From assembly GCA_947166345.1 (NCBI GenBank), contig CAMVDU010000018.1:1-48485 (forward strand): a stretch of 48,485 nt of DNA, in the 5' to 3' direction. This document shows, one piece after another, positions 8,796-17,322 of this stretch. The notes beneath the pieces are model-generated. The model saw only the letters and a list, made by a program, of their open reading frames with translations. It ran no database searches and was not told the DNA's origin. The position numbers were made by a program, and so were the translations under genes. The DNA is from an uncultured Prevotellaceae bacterium. GTDB lineage: Bacteria; Bacteroidota; Bacteroidia; Bacteroidales; Bacteroidaceae. Within the stretch, counting starts at the first letter, position 1. Every line of letters starts with the position of its first letter.

Positions 8796-9338
8796 ATGGA
8801 GCGTACACGACTCAGGTTTGAATGTCTGCAACAGATTGTCGGCACCAGTGAGATGTCGGTTCTGATGCTCACGGACGAGACGCGCAAGAGGGCGCTGACG
8901 TTGGTGTGCGATGAGCAGATGACGCATCAGCTAATGATGCGTCTGAACAAACCTGAAGTCTGTAAAACCATGTTGCCAGAGGTCCTGATACGGATGATGG
9001 CATCTGAGAATCTCGAGATGGTGGTGCTGGGCATCTTTGACGGTCAGTATCAGGTCATCTTGATGGATATGATGAATGGCACAACCGTTCGTGTTCGCAT
9101 GAGTGATGCTGTGCTGTTGACACTTGTGGCTCAGGTTCCTTTGTATATCGAAGAGAACCTGATGAAGCGACAGAGTGTTGCATTCAACGAACATGCAACG
9201 GGTGTGGCTATTCCTATCAACACGATGGATACAGACAGCCTGAGAATGGCACTTGACCATGCTGTGGAAGAGGAAAACTATGAGTTAGCATCGCAGTTGC
9301 GTGATGAGATCAATTCACGTTCAGACAACAAATCATGA
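8796..9338 (+). CDS. DUF151 (bifunctional nuclease-like) protein with UvrB/UvrC motif
   Basis: A 180-residue protein. Residues 1-130 fit the DUF151/bifunctional nuclease domain (LPEVLIRMMASENLEM, then ILMDMMNGTTVRVRMSDAV). The C-terminal 35 residues (RMALDHAVEEENYELASQLRDEI) match the UVR motif used for protein contacts in UvrB/UvrC. Homologues in plants and bacteria have been reported as nucleases; the activity of this one is untested. Its ATGA overlap with rsmE suggests translational coupling. Confidence 0.85.
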   Translation: MERTRLRFECLQQIVGTSEMSVLMLTDETRKRALTLVCDEQMTHQLMMRLNKPEVCKTMLPEVLIRMMASENLEMVVLGIFDGQYQVILMDMMNGTTVRVRMSDAVLLTLVAQVPLYIEENLMKRQSVAFNEHATGVAIPINTMDTDSLRMALDHAVEEENYELASQLRDEINSRSDNKS

Positions 9339-10054
9339 AAGAAACACACTATTTCTACGTGCCTCGTGCTGCTGAGGTCGCTGAATTGCCTGAAGACGAG
9401 GCTGTTCACGCCCTGCGTGTGTTGAGACTGAAGGAGGGCGACAGTCTGATGTTGATGGATGGTGAGGGATCATTCTATGAGGCCGAGGTGTCGATGGCAA
9501 ACAACAAACATTGTTTTTACAATATTGTTAACACCCTGCCACAACAGCCACAATGGAGTGGGAGAGTGCATCTGGCTATTGCTCCTACGAAGATGATGGA
9601 ACGCATAGAGTGGCTGGCTGAAAAAGCTACAGAGGTGGGCATCGATGAGTTGTCATTCTTGGATTGCAGATTCTCTGAACGTAATACGCTGAAAATGCCG
9701 CGAATAGAGAAAATCGTAGTTTCGGCTGTTAAGCAGAGTCGTAAAGCCTGGATACCTCAACTGAACGATATGATGCCATTTAAATCCTTTATAGAAAAAC
9801 ATCCTACAGGACGTCGTTACATTGCCCATTGCTATGATGAAGTAGAGCGGGTGAACCTGTTTGACGAACTGCGTAAGCCTTCAACCGATGCCGATGCATT
9901 AGTCATGATAGGTCCTGAAGGCGATTTCTCTATAGACGAAGTAAAGATGGCTGTCGAGGCTGGTTTTGTTTCAGTTGATTTGGGTAAGAGCCGACTACGC
10001 ACAGAGACTGCTGGTCTTGCTGCTGTGATGATGATGCAACTGTCAAAGAACTAA
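9335..10054 (+). CDS. rsmE: 16S rRNA (uracil-1498 N3)-methyltransferase
   Basis: A SPOUT-class methyltransferase that modifies U1498 of 16S rRNA in the assembled 30S subunit using S-adenosylmethionine. At 239 residues it has the family length. The N-terminal PUA-like region begins HYFYVPRAAE and includes HALRVLRLKEGD. The knot region carries MIGPEGDFS (about 191-199) and the final motif LGKSRLRTETAGLAAV, both diagnostic of RsmE. The start overlaps the upstream stop (ATGA). Confidence 0.96.
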   Translation: MKETHYFYVPRAAEVAELPEDEAVHALRVLRLKEGDSLMLMDGEGSFYEAEVSMANNKHCFYNIVNTLPQQPQWSGRVHLAIAPTKMMERIEWLAEKATEVGIDELSFLDCRFSERNTLKMPRIEKIVVSAVKQSRKAWIPQLNDMMPFKSFIEKHPTGRRYIAHCYDEVERVNLFDELRKPSTDADALVMIGPEGDFSIDEVKMAVEAGFVSVDLGKSRLRTETAGLAAVMMMQLSKN

Positions 10055-10063
10055 ACAAGCTGT

Positions 10064-10711
10064 ATGGAAAGGATAGTCTTCAAGAATGTGCTGCCACAGG
10101 TGTTTGCAACGTCCCAAGAGCTGTTGTTGTCGGATGTCTGGCAGAAGGAAGTGGCGTTTGAACGTGGTCACCATTATCTGATTGAAGCTGAGAGCGGCAA
10201 GGGTAAGAGCACGTTCTGCAGTTATATCATGGGCTATCGTCATGACTATACGGGTCTTGTGTCGTTTGATGGTAAGAATGCCCGCAGCTATCGAACCAAG
10301 GATTGGATTCGCTTGCGTCAGCGTCATGTCAGTTGTTTGTTCCAGGAACTTCGTCTTTTTCCTGAACTGACAGCCTACGAGAATGTTGAGATAAAAAACA
10401 AACTGACGCACCACAAGACACAAAAGGAGATTGAAGCGTGGTTTGAGATGCTGGGTATCAGCGATAAACTGCAGGCAAAGGTGGGGCGTATGTCATTTGG
10501 ACAACAACAGCGTGTTGCGCTCATCCGTGCTCTCGTACAACCCTTTGACTTCATTCTAGCGGACGAACCAGTCAGCCATCTGGACGACCGCAACGGAGAG
10601 TTGATGGCGTCTATTCTTATCGAAGAGGCTGAACGACAGGGCGCCTCCATTATTGCAACAAGTATAGGTAAACGCATTCCCGTAGAATACGAAAAGACAT
10701 TGAAACTATGA
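10064..10711 (+). CDS. ABC transporter ATP-binding protein without adjacent permease
   Basis: A 215-residue ATPase similar in layout to LolD/FtsE-type subunits. The signature MSFGQQQR, Walker B FILADEP and a D-loop (SHLDDRN) are present. The Walker A motif reads AESGKGKST (42-50), with Ala in place of the first glycine of GxxGxGKS. No membrane partner is encoded nearby, so the permease must be elsewhere or absent. It lies in a tight run of genes: 9 bases after rsmE and overlapping the DUF3256 gene by ATGA. That it still hydrolyses ATP is inference; the key Lys48 and Ser49 are present. Confidence 0.85.
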   Translation: MERIVFKNVLPQVFATSQELLLSDVWQKEVAFERGHHYLIEAESGKGKSTFCSYIMGYRHDYTGLVSFDGKNARSYRTKDWIRLRQRHVSCLFQELRLFPELTAYENVEIKNKLTHHKTQKEIEAWFEMLGISDKLQAKVGRMSFGQQQRVALIRALVQPFDFILADEPVSHLDDRNGELMASILIEEAERQGASIIATSIGKRIPVEYEKTLKL

Positions 10712-11247
10712 AACGATTATTTTTCCTTTCTTTAATCATGTTACCTCTCGCAGCCTGGAGTGCAGAGTTCAACGATTCTTCCGTAGTGGAAAGTAGTGCG
10801 TCCAGCGGTTTATTAGTTGAGAAACCCTCTGTCATTCAGCTTTTCAAATCAATGCCAGATTCCATCATGCCCTATCTGACGGAGAACAATCGTCTGGACA
10901 TGATTGACTTTATGGAAGCGGGTATGAAGGCTGAGGTTACGAATAGAATGGACAATAAGAGTGAGATGTTGTATATCTCCGATGACAGCCTCTCTATCCG
11001 TATGAGTGAGAGTATGAAAATAGACCTCTTTGTCATGCCGACGGAAGAGGTCTATGATAGTTGTCAGAATATGCTTTGTATGCGGAGAACGTTCTATGTC
11101 AATGGAAGGGAGGCTCAAACCGTTGACACGTTCTACTCAGTGTCGTGGCGCTCTCTGCCCTTGTCCCCAGCCACGCATCATACGCCGATAGAAACGATCT
11201 TCAGCCTTGATAAGGTCGTAAACCTTAGAGGCAGGAAGAACTTGTAA
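10708..11247 (+). CDS. DUF3256-family exported protein, C-terminus apparently replaced
   Basis: A 179-residue protein with a signal peptide (cleavage near Ala19) and the DUF3256 core (QLFKSMPDSIMPYLTENN, then KAEVTNRMDNKSEM). Function unknown; in other Bacteroidales it follows rsmE and an ABC ATPase as here. After the conserved FYSVSWRSLPLS segment, family resemblance stops. The last 37 codons are read antisense to the convergent gene that ends at 11137, giving a 111-base overlap. Family members, as I recall them, run about 20-30 residues longer. This suggests a 3' truncation by a small rearrangement. Confidence 0.75.
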   Translation: MKRLFFLSLIMLPLAAWSAEFNDSSVVESSASSGLLVEKPSVIQLFKSMPDSIMPYLTENNRLDMIDFMEAGMKAEVTNRMDNKSEMLYISDDSLSIRMSESMKIDLFVMPTEEVYDSCQNMLCMRRTFYVNGREAQTVDTFYSVSWRSLPLSPATHHTPIETIFSLDKVVNLRGRKNL

Positions 11248-11583
11248 GAACTTCTTGTGGTAGGTTTGCTGCACGCGCTTCTGTTCAAATTCTATAGCAT
11301 CGCGTTCGCGGATAAAATCCTTACAGCCTTTATCGTCCTGTGGCTTATCGATACTGAGCTTGCGCATACGCTCGAACAACTTAAGCTGTTCCTTACGCAT
11401 ATCTTTATAGAGAGGTGTAAAGGCAGCAACTTCTTGTTGTGTTAAACCAGCTTCCTTGATGATGAAAGCCTGCAGGTCAGTTTCGAACTTCTCGGGTGAG
11501 AACCTCGCACCTTGTTTATCTTGGGCCTGAATGGTGATTGACATCATCAGGATAAGCAGGACTGTGGTGATGATTCGTTTCAT
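11137..11583 (-). CDS. small periplasmic protein of the sigma/anti-sigma operon
   Basis: A 148-residue protein with a clear signal peptide (about 1-20, ending TIQAQ) and an all-helical mature part (LTQQEVAAFTPLYKDMRKEQ, then CKDFIRERDAIEFEQKR) resembling CpxP/Spy-like small periplasmic chaperones in size and character. I make no firm family assignment. It is the last gene of the block sigma factor - anti-sigma - this gene, 21 bases after the anti-sigma stop, so it may sense or buffer envelope stress. Confidence 0.7.
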   Translation of the reverse strand: MKRIITTVLLILMMSITIQAQDKQGARFSPEKFETDLQAFIIKEAGLTQQEVAAFTPLYKDMRKEQLKLFERMRKLSIDKPQDDKGCKDFIRERDAIEFEQKRVQQTYHKKFLQVLPASKVYDLIKAEDRFYRRMMRGWGQGQRAPRH

Positions 11584-11604
11584 AGATAACTTCCTCCTTT
11601 ATGA

Positions 11605-12018
11605 TTATAAATCAGCCAGATAGGCATATATGTCATCATTGTCTATCATCGCATAGTTGGCTGCATCTTCAATATAGCTGTCACTATAGTCATAATATGT
11701 CTCCTGAGTAGTTTCTGCTTGGCTTACCAATGTCCTTTGCTCGCTGGCTGTAGGCGATGGAGCACTCTTGAACAGGATGGTAGCACTCAGAGCTACGACA
11801 CCGACACAAGCAGCGGCATAGAGCCAGGGGCGCAGGCGCTTGATGGTTGCAGGTTTTTTGATTGCCTGTAACTTATTTGCTTCCTGTGATAATTGCTTTT
11901 CTTCCTGTGGCAACTGCTGCATGATGCGTTCGGCCAACTGGTCGAAATAGCCGTCAGGAACGCTGAACGGCTTTCCTCGTCCCATTTTCTTTACCAGATA
12001 TTCTTCTTCGTTGACCAT
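11605..12018 (-). CDS. single-pass membrane anti-sigma-like protein
   Basis: A 137-residue protein. The cytoplasmic part (1-62) contains KPFSVPDGYFDQLAERIM, typical of Bacteroidota anti-sigma-like proteins. One membrane helix spans about 65-83 (LYAAACVGVVALSATILF). An acidic, Tyr-rich extracytoplasmic tail (about 105-137) ends the protein. It starts 48 bases downstream of the ECF sigma gene. The arrangement implies that it holds the sigma factor at the membrane. No zinc-binding HxxxCxxC motif is visible, so binding would differ from classical ZAS proteins. Confidence 0.75.
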   Translation of the reverse strand: MVNEEEYLVKKMGRGKPFSVPDGYFDQLAERIMQQLPQEEKQLSQEANKLQAIKKPATIKRLRPWLYAAACVGVVALSATILFKSAPSPTASEQRTLVSQAETTQETYYDYSDSYIEDAANYAMIDNDDIYAYLADL

Positions 12019-12066
12019 ATCGTTATTGTTTTAATCGTTAGTTTGACGTTCAATATATATAAAGGT

Positions 12067-12615
12067 TTAATCGCGAGAATGAAAAAATTCTGCAATTTTT
12101 TTTACAGCTATGTGATAGGACGCTTTCAGAGCTCCTTCTGAGGTGCCAAGAACCTGACTGATGTCACTGTATTTCATCTCGTCGTAGTAGCGGAGTGTGA
12201 ATACTGTCTTCTGTACTTGTGGCAACTGGTCTATGGCTTCCTGAAGTTGGGCTTCTGCCAGATCGCCGTCGAAATAGCGGTCTGCCATCAACTGGTTAGC
12301 CAATCCCAGTGATTCATCATCAGCACTCAATGATGGACGTACTTTCTGACGACGTTTCAGGTCGAGAGCCTCGTTGACTGCAATACGCGTAATCCATGTG
12401 AGCAGTTTGGCATCACCATGAAAAGAGTCGAGTGCTGTCCATGCTTTAAGAAATGTATTCTGCATCACATCATCAGCATCCTCGTGGGTGACAACAATAC
12501 GACGAACCTGCCAATAAAGTCTTTCACTGTATTGACGTACCATTGCCTCGAAACCCTTTCTGCGTGTCTGTGGTTCTTTGAGCAACGCTATCAGTTGGTT
12601 GTCATCGAGTGTCAT
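12067..12615 (-). CDS. ECF RNA polymerase sigma factor
   Basis: A 182-residue sigma-70 family protein with region 2 (about 22-90: VTHEDADDVMQNTFLKAW, LLTWITRIAVNEALD) and region 4 (about 125-178: AIDQLPQVQKTVFTLR, YSDISQVLGTSEGALKASYH). There is no region 3, which is the ECF layout. It directs RNA polymerase to a stimulus-specific regulon. The anti-sigma-like membrane protein is encoded immediately downstream, and an L,D-transpeptidase gene ends 18 bases upstream, pointing to a cell-envelope signal. The regulon cannot be read from this window. Confidence 0.93.
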   Translation of the reverse strand: MTLDDNQLIALLKEPQTRRKGFEAMVRQYSERLYWQVRRIVVTHEDADDVMQNTFLKAWTALDSFHGDAKLLTWITRIAVNEALDLKRRQKVRPSLSADDESLGLANQLMADRYFDGDLAEAQLQEAIDQLPQVQKTVFTLRYYDEMKYSDISQVLGTSEGALKASYHIAVKKIAEFFHSRD

Positions 12616-12633
12616 TCTATGAAAGCAGACGTA

Positions 12634-14037
12634 TTAGCGGAGAAAAGGTTTAAGAGCTGTCTCGAGAGTCTTGTCATAGCTGTAGCGATCTGGCCAAGTC
12701 TCTATGACACCTGTCTCAGGATTGGGATAAACGGTAAAATAGTTGATTTGAAGTGGAACATTGGGAGTTACGTCAGTTGAATTGATCAGACGCATCCTTC
12801 CTGCTTGATTTTTATGTTCTTTCACGTAGTTGATTCCTCGCTCGGTCTCTGGCTTCATATCAATTGATAAGCGTATGCGGTCAAAAAGCCAGGGATCGGC
12901 ATCGGGCAAGACGAAGAGTGCCATATCAAAAGGACGTTCTAGTCTTACACAGCCGTGTGATACGGTGCGACGTTCGTTCTTAAATGCCGACTTGTTGTTG
13001 GTGTCGTGCAGATAGACTGAGAAGCGGTTGTTGAATCGGAAGATGAGACGTCCGAGTGAATTACCTGCTCCGCTGCGCTGGGCTATGCGATAGGAACCAC
13101 TGCGCAAATCTGACTGGCTGAGACTCTTGGGATCAACCTTTTTACCCGAACGGTCTGTGATATAATAGGCGTTACGGGCAAAGTAAGCTGAGTCGCCTGC
13201 TCGATGACTAACCTCATTACGAATAATGCTGTAAGGAATGTTCCACTCTGGATTCACCTCTATCAGTCGGATGGCGCTGGTCAGCATGGGGGTACGTTTT
13301 GAAGGAGAACCACAGCAAATCTTCATAGAGAACGTGCTGTCTTTGGTGATAGCCCAAACTTGCTGTGCAGGAATGTTGACCAGTATATGGCGCTCATCTT
13401 CAGCAGGTTGGTTGGGATCGCGCCAACGCAGACGTTCCATATTGAGGGCAATTCGTTTTCGTCCAGCCTCTGTGGAGTCTTTCTTGTAGGCTTCCAAAAG
13501 TTGCTGATAAGCCTTTGCTGAGGGTTGACAACTATCTAAGAACTGACAAGCGGCATTCGTAGCAAACGCCTGATGTGCAGCTGCAAGAAAAGCTGAGTCG
13601 GGCTGTTCGTAGGTGACGTCGTAGTCGTCTTTCTTATAAAGCTTATTGGGATTTACAAAACCATAGCGCTGACCTTTGGCGTAAGTCATGAATGCCTCTT
13701 CTGTGAGAGTCTTTAACTGCTCACGCTCTTGCTGCATAGCATCAGCATTAGCTGTATGGACTTGTGAGAGAAGACGGTTAATGCTATCAAGAGCAAAAAC
13801 TTGCTCTGAGATACCGATAGACGCAACATGATGATGTAAGTAACTCACAAGCGAATCGAGGCGGTTCATTTCCTCGGCTGCCTGCTGCTCGGCTACTTTA
13901 GCTGCATCTTGTTCTTGTGGCTGACTCATTGCCTGTCGACTACAAGCAGTTGTCAGGCAATTAAAAAGAATAAAAACTATGAAGGTTAGCGCACAGTGAC
14001 TTTGCGAACAACCTTTCCAACTTTTAAGATGTAACAC
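12634..14037 (-). CDS. L,D-transpeptidase (YkuD) lipoprotein
   Basis: A 467-residue murein cross-linking enzyme candidate. A signal sequence ends in the lipobox LTTAC (Cys32). The catalytic YkuD motif is HDTNNKSAF ... VSHGCVRL, with nucleophile Cys363. The long N-terminal region (about 40-210) resembles the scaffold domain of YcbB-type enzymes. The start is GTG at 14037, 51 bases before the upstream stop ends; no in-frame ATG precedes the signal peptide, so a 52-base overlap with the preceding gene is implied. It would act in the periplasm, forming 3-3 peptidoglycan links or attaching proteins. Its position just before the ECF sigma gene suggests shared regulation. Confidence 0.87.
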   Translation of the reverse strand: MLHLKSWKGCSQSHCALTFIVFILFNCLTTACSRQAMSQPQEQDAAKVAEQQAAEEMNRLDSLVSYLHHHVASIGISEQVFALDSINRLLSQVHTANADAMQQEREQLKTLTEEAFMTYAKGQRYGFVNPNKLYKKDDYDVTYEQPDSAFLAAAHQAFATNAACQFLDSCQPSAKAYQQLLEAYKKDSTEAGRKRIALNMERLRWRDPNQPAEDERHILVNIPAQQVWAITKDSTFSMKICCGSPSKRTPMLTSAIRLIEVNPEWNIPYSIIRNEVSHRAGDSAYFARNAYYITDRSGKKVDPKSLSQSDLRSGSYRIAQRSGAGNSLGRLIFRFNNRFSVYLHDTNNKSAFKNERRTVSHGCVRLERPFDMALFVLPDADPWLFDRIRLSIDMKPETERGINYVKEHKNQAGRMRLINSTDVTPNVPLQINYFTVYPNPETGVIETWPDRYSYDKTLETALKPFLR

Positions 14038-14300
14038 CCTTTTGGCAGATTAAGTTCTATACGCTGTACAGGACCTTCTATCTTATAGGAAGCGACAGCA
14101 CGTCCTGTCATAGACACTACTTCGAGAGTCATTCCATTGGCACCCTGAATACTGACGATGTTGCCTTCAGTAGAAATAGTTGGTGTCCGCTCATCTATCT
14201 GTTCAGCCACACCCATTTCCATCACCATCTCCATTGCGTTGGCAGGAATTGAGGTGAAAAGCATGGAAGCTGCGGCTAATATAAGTAGACTTTTCTTCAT
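13986..14300 (-). CDS. minimal secreted protein consisting of a T9SS-like C-terminal sorting domain
   Basis: A 104-residue protein starting at the ATG at 14300 (MKKSLLILAAA). The signal peptide ends at about residue 22 (IPANA). The mature part has an acidic/Met-rich spacer, then a complete sorting-domain-like module: VSIQGANGMTLEVVSMTGR, then LPKGCYILKVGKVVRKVTV. Such modules normally sit at the end of large type IX secretion cargo. Here nothing is attached. Its 3' end overlaps the L,D-transpeptidase start. Possibly it is a decayed remnant of a bigger cargo or a free-standing surface peptide. Confidence 0.7.
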   Translation of the reverse strand: MKKSLLILAAASMLFTSIPANAMEMVMEMGVAEQIDERTPTISTEGNIVSIQGANGMTLEVVSMTGRAVASYKIEGPVQRIELNLPKGCYILKVGKVVRKVTVR

Positions 14301-14320
14301 AAGCGATCGTTTATTTGGCG

Positions 14321-14352
14321 CAAAAATACGCATTTTTTATGAAACGACCAAA
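14321..14352 (-). promoter_or_regulatory. promoter of the sorting-domain / L,D-transpeptidase block
   Basis: Minus-strand TATTTTTG (plus 14321-14328) matches TAnnTTTG. A TTTGG element at plus 14348-14352 lies 19 bases upstream of it. Start codon at 14300 follows 20 bases later. Confidence 0.6.
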
Positions 14353-14397
14353 AAAAATCGCAACAATTTGTTAGTTTTGTTGCAGAAAGGGGTTATA

Positions 14398-15315
14398 TTA
14401 CACGTCAATGACGTCTTTTTCGTTGGATAAACGTACATTGGGGAATACTGTCTGCGCTTCTTTCAGCAACACACTCTCATCTTCATAACGGGCAGAATAA
14501 TGCCCTAAAACGAGTTGATTGACATGAGCATCGCGTGCTACCATTGCTGCTTGTTCTGCTGTCGAGTGGAAGTATTTCAGGGCATTGTCTTCGTGGTCAC
14601 GACCATATGTGGCTTCGTGATAGAGCGTATTGACTCCTTCAAGCATCTCGTGTAGATGGGGCATATAGCGTGTGTCAGAGCAATAGGCATAGGCACGGGG
14701 TGCTGGTGCCGGTGTCGTGAGTTGCAGGTGTGATATCACGCGTCCGTCATCCAGCGTATAGTCGAGACCAGCCTTGATGTTGTTAATTTGCGATGTAGGA
14801 ATGCTATAGAGTTCCAGCATCTCAGGACGGATATGGGGTAGTGAGGGTTTTTCGCGGAACAGGTAGCCACAGCAGGGCATACGGTGCTCCAAGGGAATAC
14901 TCTCCACTTGTAGAGATCGGTCTTCATAGACTACTTGATGCTTGGTGGTGTCAACAGCATGGAACTCTACTTCATAGCCGATGTCGTAATTGAAGAAGAG
15001 ATCGAGCTGCGTCTTTAGCATGTGGCGCAGTTCTTCTGGTGCATGGATATGAAGGGTTGCGGTTCGTCCCAACAGTCCAAAAGTACTAATCAGACCAATG
15101 AGGCCAAAACAATGGTCTCCATGCAGATGACTAATAAAAATGTGTCCTAACTTGTTGAACGACAGATTGCTGCGTCGTAACTGTATCTGAGCGCCTTCGC
15201 CACAGTCAACCATAAAGAACTTTCCTCGACACTCTACGACTTGCATCGAGGAGAAATGGCGCGTTGTGGGCAACGCACTACCACATCCTAATATGTGAAC
15301 TCTAAATGGTTCCAT
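14398..15315 (-). CDS. rnz: ribonuclease Z
   Basis: A 305-residue metallo-beta-lactamase-fold endonuclease that trims tRNA 3' ends. This suits the window, where neither tRNA gene encodes CCA. The zinc motif HLHGDH is at 63-68. The start FRVHILGCGSALPTT and the later HEATYGRDHEDNA and LGHYSARYED motifs are typical. I use the ATG at 15315 (MEPFRVHILGCG) rather than an upstream in-frame ATG at 15330, because family proteins begin with the beta strand directly. Confidence 0.95.
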   Translation of the reverse strand: MEPFRVHILGCGSALPTTRHFSSMQVVECRGKFFMVDCGEGAQIQLRRSNLSFNKLGHIFISHLHGDHCFGLIGLISTFGLLGRTATLHIHAPEELRHMLKTQLDLFFNYDIGYEVEFHAVDTTKHQVVYEDRSLQVESIPLEHRMPCCGYLFREKPSLPHIRPEMLELYSIPTSQINNIKAGLDYTLDDGRVISHLQLTTPAPAPRAYAYCSDTRYMPHLHEMLEGVNTLYHEATYGRDHEDNALKYFHSTAEQAAMVARDAHVNQLVLGHYSARYEDESVLLKEAQTVFPNVRLSNEKDVIDV

Positions 15316-15325
15316 AACAACCAAC

Positions 15326-15366
15326 CTCAATTCTTAGTTCTCAACTCTCAATTCTCAATTATCACT
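15326..15366. repeat. heptanucleotide-periodic tract between mazG and rnz
   Basis: About five degenerate copies of a 7-bp unit close to TCAATTC (TCAATTC, TTAGTTC, TCAACTC, TCAATTC, TCAATTA) fill the spacer between the mazG stop and the rnz start. Confidence 0.6.
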
Positions 15367-15368
15367 TT

Positions 15369-16265
15369 TCAAACCTCAGACCTCTTCGCTTCATTCCACA
15401 GCGCATCCATCTCTTCCAACGTCATATCTGTCAGGGGCTTACCAGCCTTAATGCTGTGTTCCTCTATGTAGTTGAAACGACGAATGAACTTCTGGTTCGT
15501 CTTTTCCAAAGCGTTCTCTGGATTCAGGTGATAAAGACGTGCAGCGTTGATGACGGAGAACAGGAAATCGCCCAACTCAGCCTCAGAGCATTCCTTGTCT
15601 TCCTTAGCCAGTTCTGCCTCCAGCTCACTCAGCTCTTCGTGTACCTTTTGCCACACATCTTCTTTCTTTTGCCAGTCGAAGCCTACATTGCGGGCCTTGT
15701 CCTGAATGCGATAAGCCTTGATGAGTGAGGGTAGGGAAGAAGGAACGCCAGACAGCACGCTCTTGTTACCGTCTTTCTCCTTCAGCTTGATCTGCTCCCA
15801 GTTTTTCAATACCTGTTCGCTGGTTTCTGCCTTTGAGAAGTCTGTTGTGTCTGCAGATACCGGATTATCCGGATTTTTCGGAGATTCCGGAGTTTTTGGA
15901 ACGTAGGGCAGTGGTTTGGGTTCTGGTGCTCCTACCTGACTGGGATGATAGACATGAGGATGACGGAAGATGAGCTTATCTGTCTCAGTATTCAGAACAT
16001 CGGCAATGTCATAAAGGCTTTGCTCGCGTGCTATCATCGCATAGAAACAGGTGTGCATCAGCACATCGCCCAGTTCTTTCATCATCTCGTGCTGGTCGTT
16101 CTTCATGATGGCATCGCAGAGCTCAAAGGTCTCCTCAATCGTGTTGGGACGCAGACTCTCAATGGTTTGTTTCTTGTCCCACGGACATTTCTGGCGCAAC
16201 TGGTCCAGTACGTCGAGCAGTCGGCCGAAGGCCTGCATCTGTTCCTCTCTTGTGTGCATCGTCAT
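15369..16265 (-). CDS. mazG: nucleoside triphosphate pyrophosphohydrolase with Pro-rich insertion
   Basis: Hydrolyses NTPs to NMP and pyrophosphate, a housecleaning role. Two MazG domains are visible: the first with CPWDKKQT and the metal-binding EETFELCDAI ... ELGDVLMH pattern, the second with ELEAELAKED and ELGDFLFSVINAAR. The 298 residues exceed the usual 260 or so because of a linker insertion near 115-155 (PKTPESPKNPDNPV and following), built from near-repeats of three codons. The ATG at 16265 overlaps the trpS stop by one base (TAATG), so it is coupled to trpS. An alternative start is the ATG at 16259. Confidence 0.94.
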   Translation of the reverse strand: MTMHTREEQMQAFGRLLDVLDQLRQKCPWDKKQTIESLRPNTIEETFELCDAIMKNDQHEMMKELGDVLMHTCFYAMIAREQSLYDIADVLNTETDKLIFRHPHVYHPSQVGAPEPKPLPYVPKTPESPKNPDNPVSADTTDFSKAETSEQVLKNWEQIKLKEKDGNKSVLSGVPSSLPSLIKAYRIQDKARNVGFDWQKKEDVWQKVHEELSELEAELAKEDKECSEAELGDFLFSVINAARLYHLNPENALEKTNQKFIRRFNYIEEHSIKAGKPLTDMTLEEMDALWNEAKRSEV

Positions 16266-17305
16266 TAGAAGTAATTGATCTGCATAGCCTGGCGCACTTC
16301 GCTCATGGTCTGGGCAGCCACCTCGCGTGCCTGTTCTGTACCCTTACGCAGAATGTTGTATATCTCAGGTATGTCTTTCTCCAGTTCGGCACGACGCTGG
16401 CGCATGGGCTCCAGGAACTGGTTAATGACCTCGTTAAGGAATTTCTTGCATTTCATGTCACCCAGTCCGCCACGACGATAGTGGTCTTTCAGCTCGTCGA
16501 GGTTCTGGTACTCAGGCCAGAAGTTCTTGAAGTCGTCGTCTGTCGAGAAAGCATCAAGATAGGTAAACACGGCGTTGCCTTCTACGTGGCCAGGATCATT
16601 CAGGTTGATGTGCTCAGGGTCTGTGTACATTGAGCGTACCTTCTGCCACACCTCATCTTTCGAGTCGCTCAGATAGATGCAGTTGCCCAGGCTCTTCGAC
16701 ATCTTCTCCTTGCCGTCTGTGCCTGGCAAACGACGAGCCGTCAGGTTCTCAGGCAACATGATCTCTGGTTCTACGAGTACGGGGGCATAGATCTGGTTGA
16801 AACGGCGAACCAGCTCACGTGTCACTTCGAGCATGGGCTCCTGGTCCTCACCAGCAGGCACCGTTGTCGATTTGAACAGGGTAATGTCAGCAGCCTGCGA
16901 CACAGGATAGCAGAAGAATCCCAAGGGGATGTTGGCTTCAAAATTGCGCATCTTGATTTCTGTCTTCACCGTGGGGTTACGCTGTACGCGACTGACGGTG
17001 ATGAGGTTCATCAGGTAGGTGGTCAACTCTGCCAACTCAGGTATCTGACTCTGAATGAACAGCGTGCATTTGCTGGGGTCAAGACCAGCCGACAACCAGT
17101 CGAGTGCCACCTGTGTGACGCTGTTACGTATCTTTTGTGGATTGTCTGCATTGTCAGTCAGCGCCTGCACATCGGCCATAAACACAAACATACGGTCATA
17201 GTCACCAGTATTCTGCAGTTCTACACGACGACGCAGCGAGCCAACATAGTGGCCTAAGTGAAGTTTTCCTGTGGGGCGGTCGCCCGTTAAAATTACTTTT
17301 CCCAT
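16265..17305 (-). CDS. trpS: tryptophanyl-tRNA synthetase
   Basis: Charges tRNA-Trp. At 346 residues it is a compact class Ic enzyme. Signature sequences are [15 protein letters not shown] with HLGH at 16-19, and KMSKS at 201-205. I start at the ATG at 17305 ([11 protein letters not shown]). The reading frame is open further upstream, but that stretch is antisense or out-of-frame coding DNA of the preceding gene and has no family resemblance. It begins 17 bases after the zincin-like gene and is coupled to mazG. Confidence 0.97.
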   Translation of the reverse strand: MGKVILTGDRPTGKLHLGHYVGSLRRRVELQNTGDYDRMFVFMADVQALTDNADNPQKIRNSVTQVALDWLSAGLDPSKCTLFIQSQIPELAELTTYLMNLITVSRVQRNPTVKTEIKMRNFEANIPLGFFCYPVSQAADITLFKSTTVPAGEDQEPMLEVTRELVRRFNQIYAPVLVEPEIMLPENLTARRLPGTDGKEKMSKSLGNCIYLSDSKDEVWQKVRSMYTDPEHINLNDPGHVEGNAVFTYLDAFSTDDDFKNFWPEYQNLDELKDHYRRGGLGDMKCKKFLNEVINQFLEPMRQRRAELEKDIPEIYNILRKGTEQAREVAAQTMSEVRQAMQINYF

Positions 17306-17322
17306 TGTTTTTATTTTGTTTT

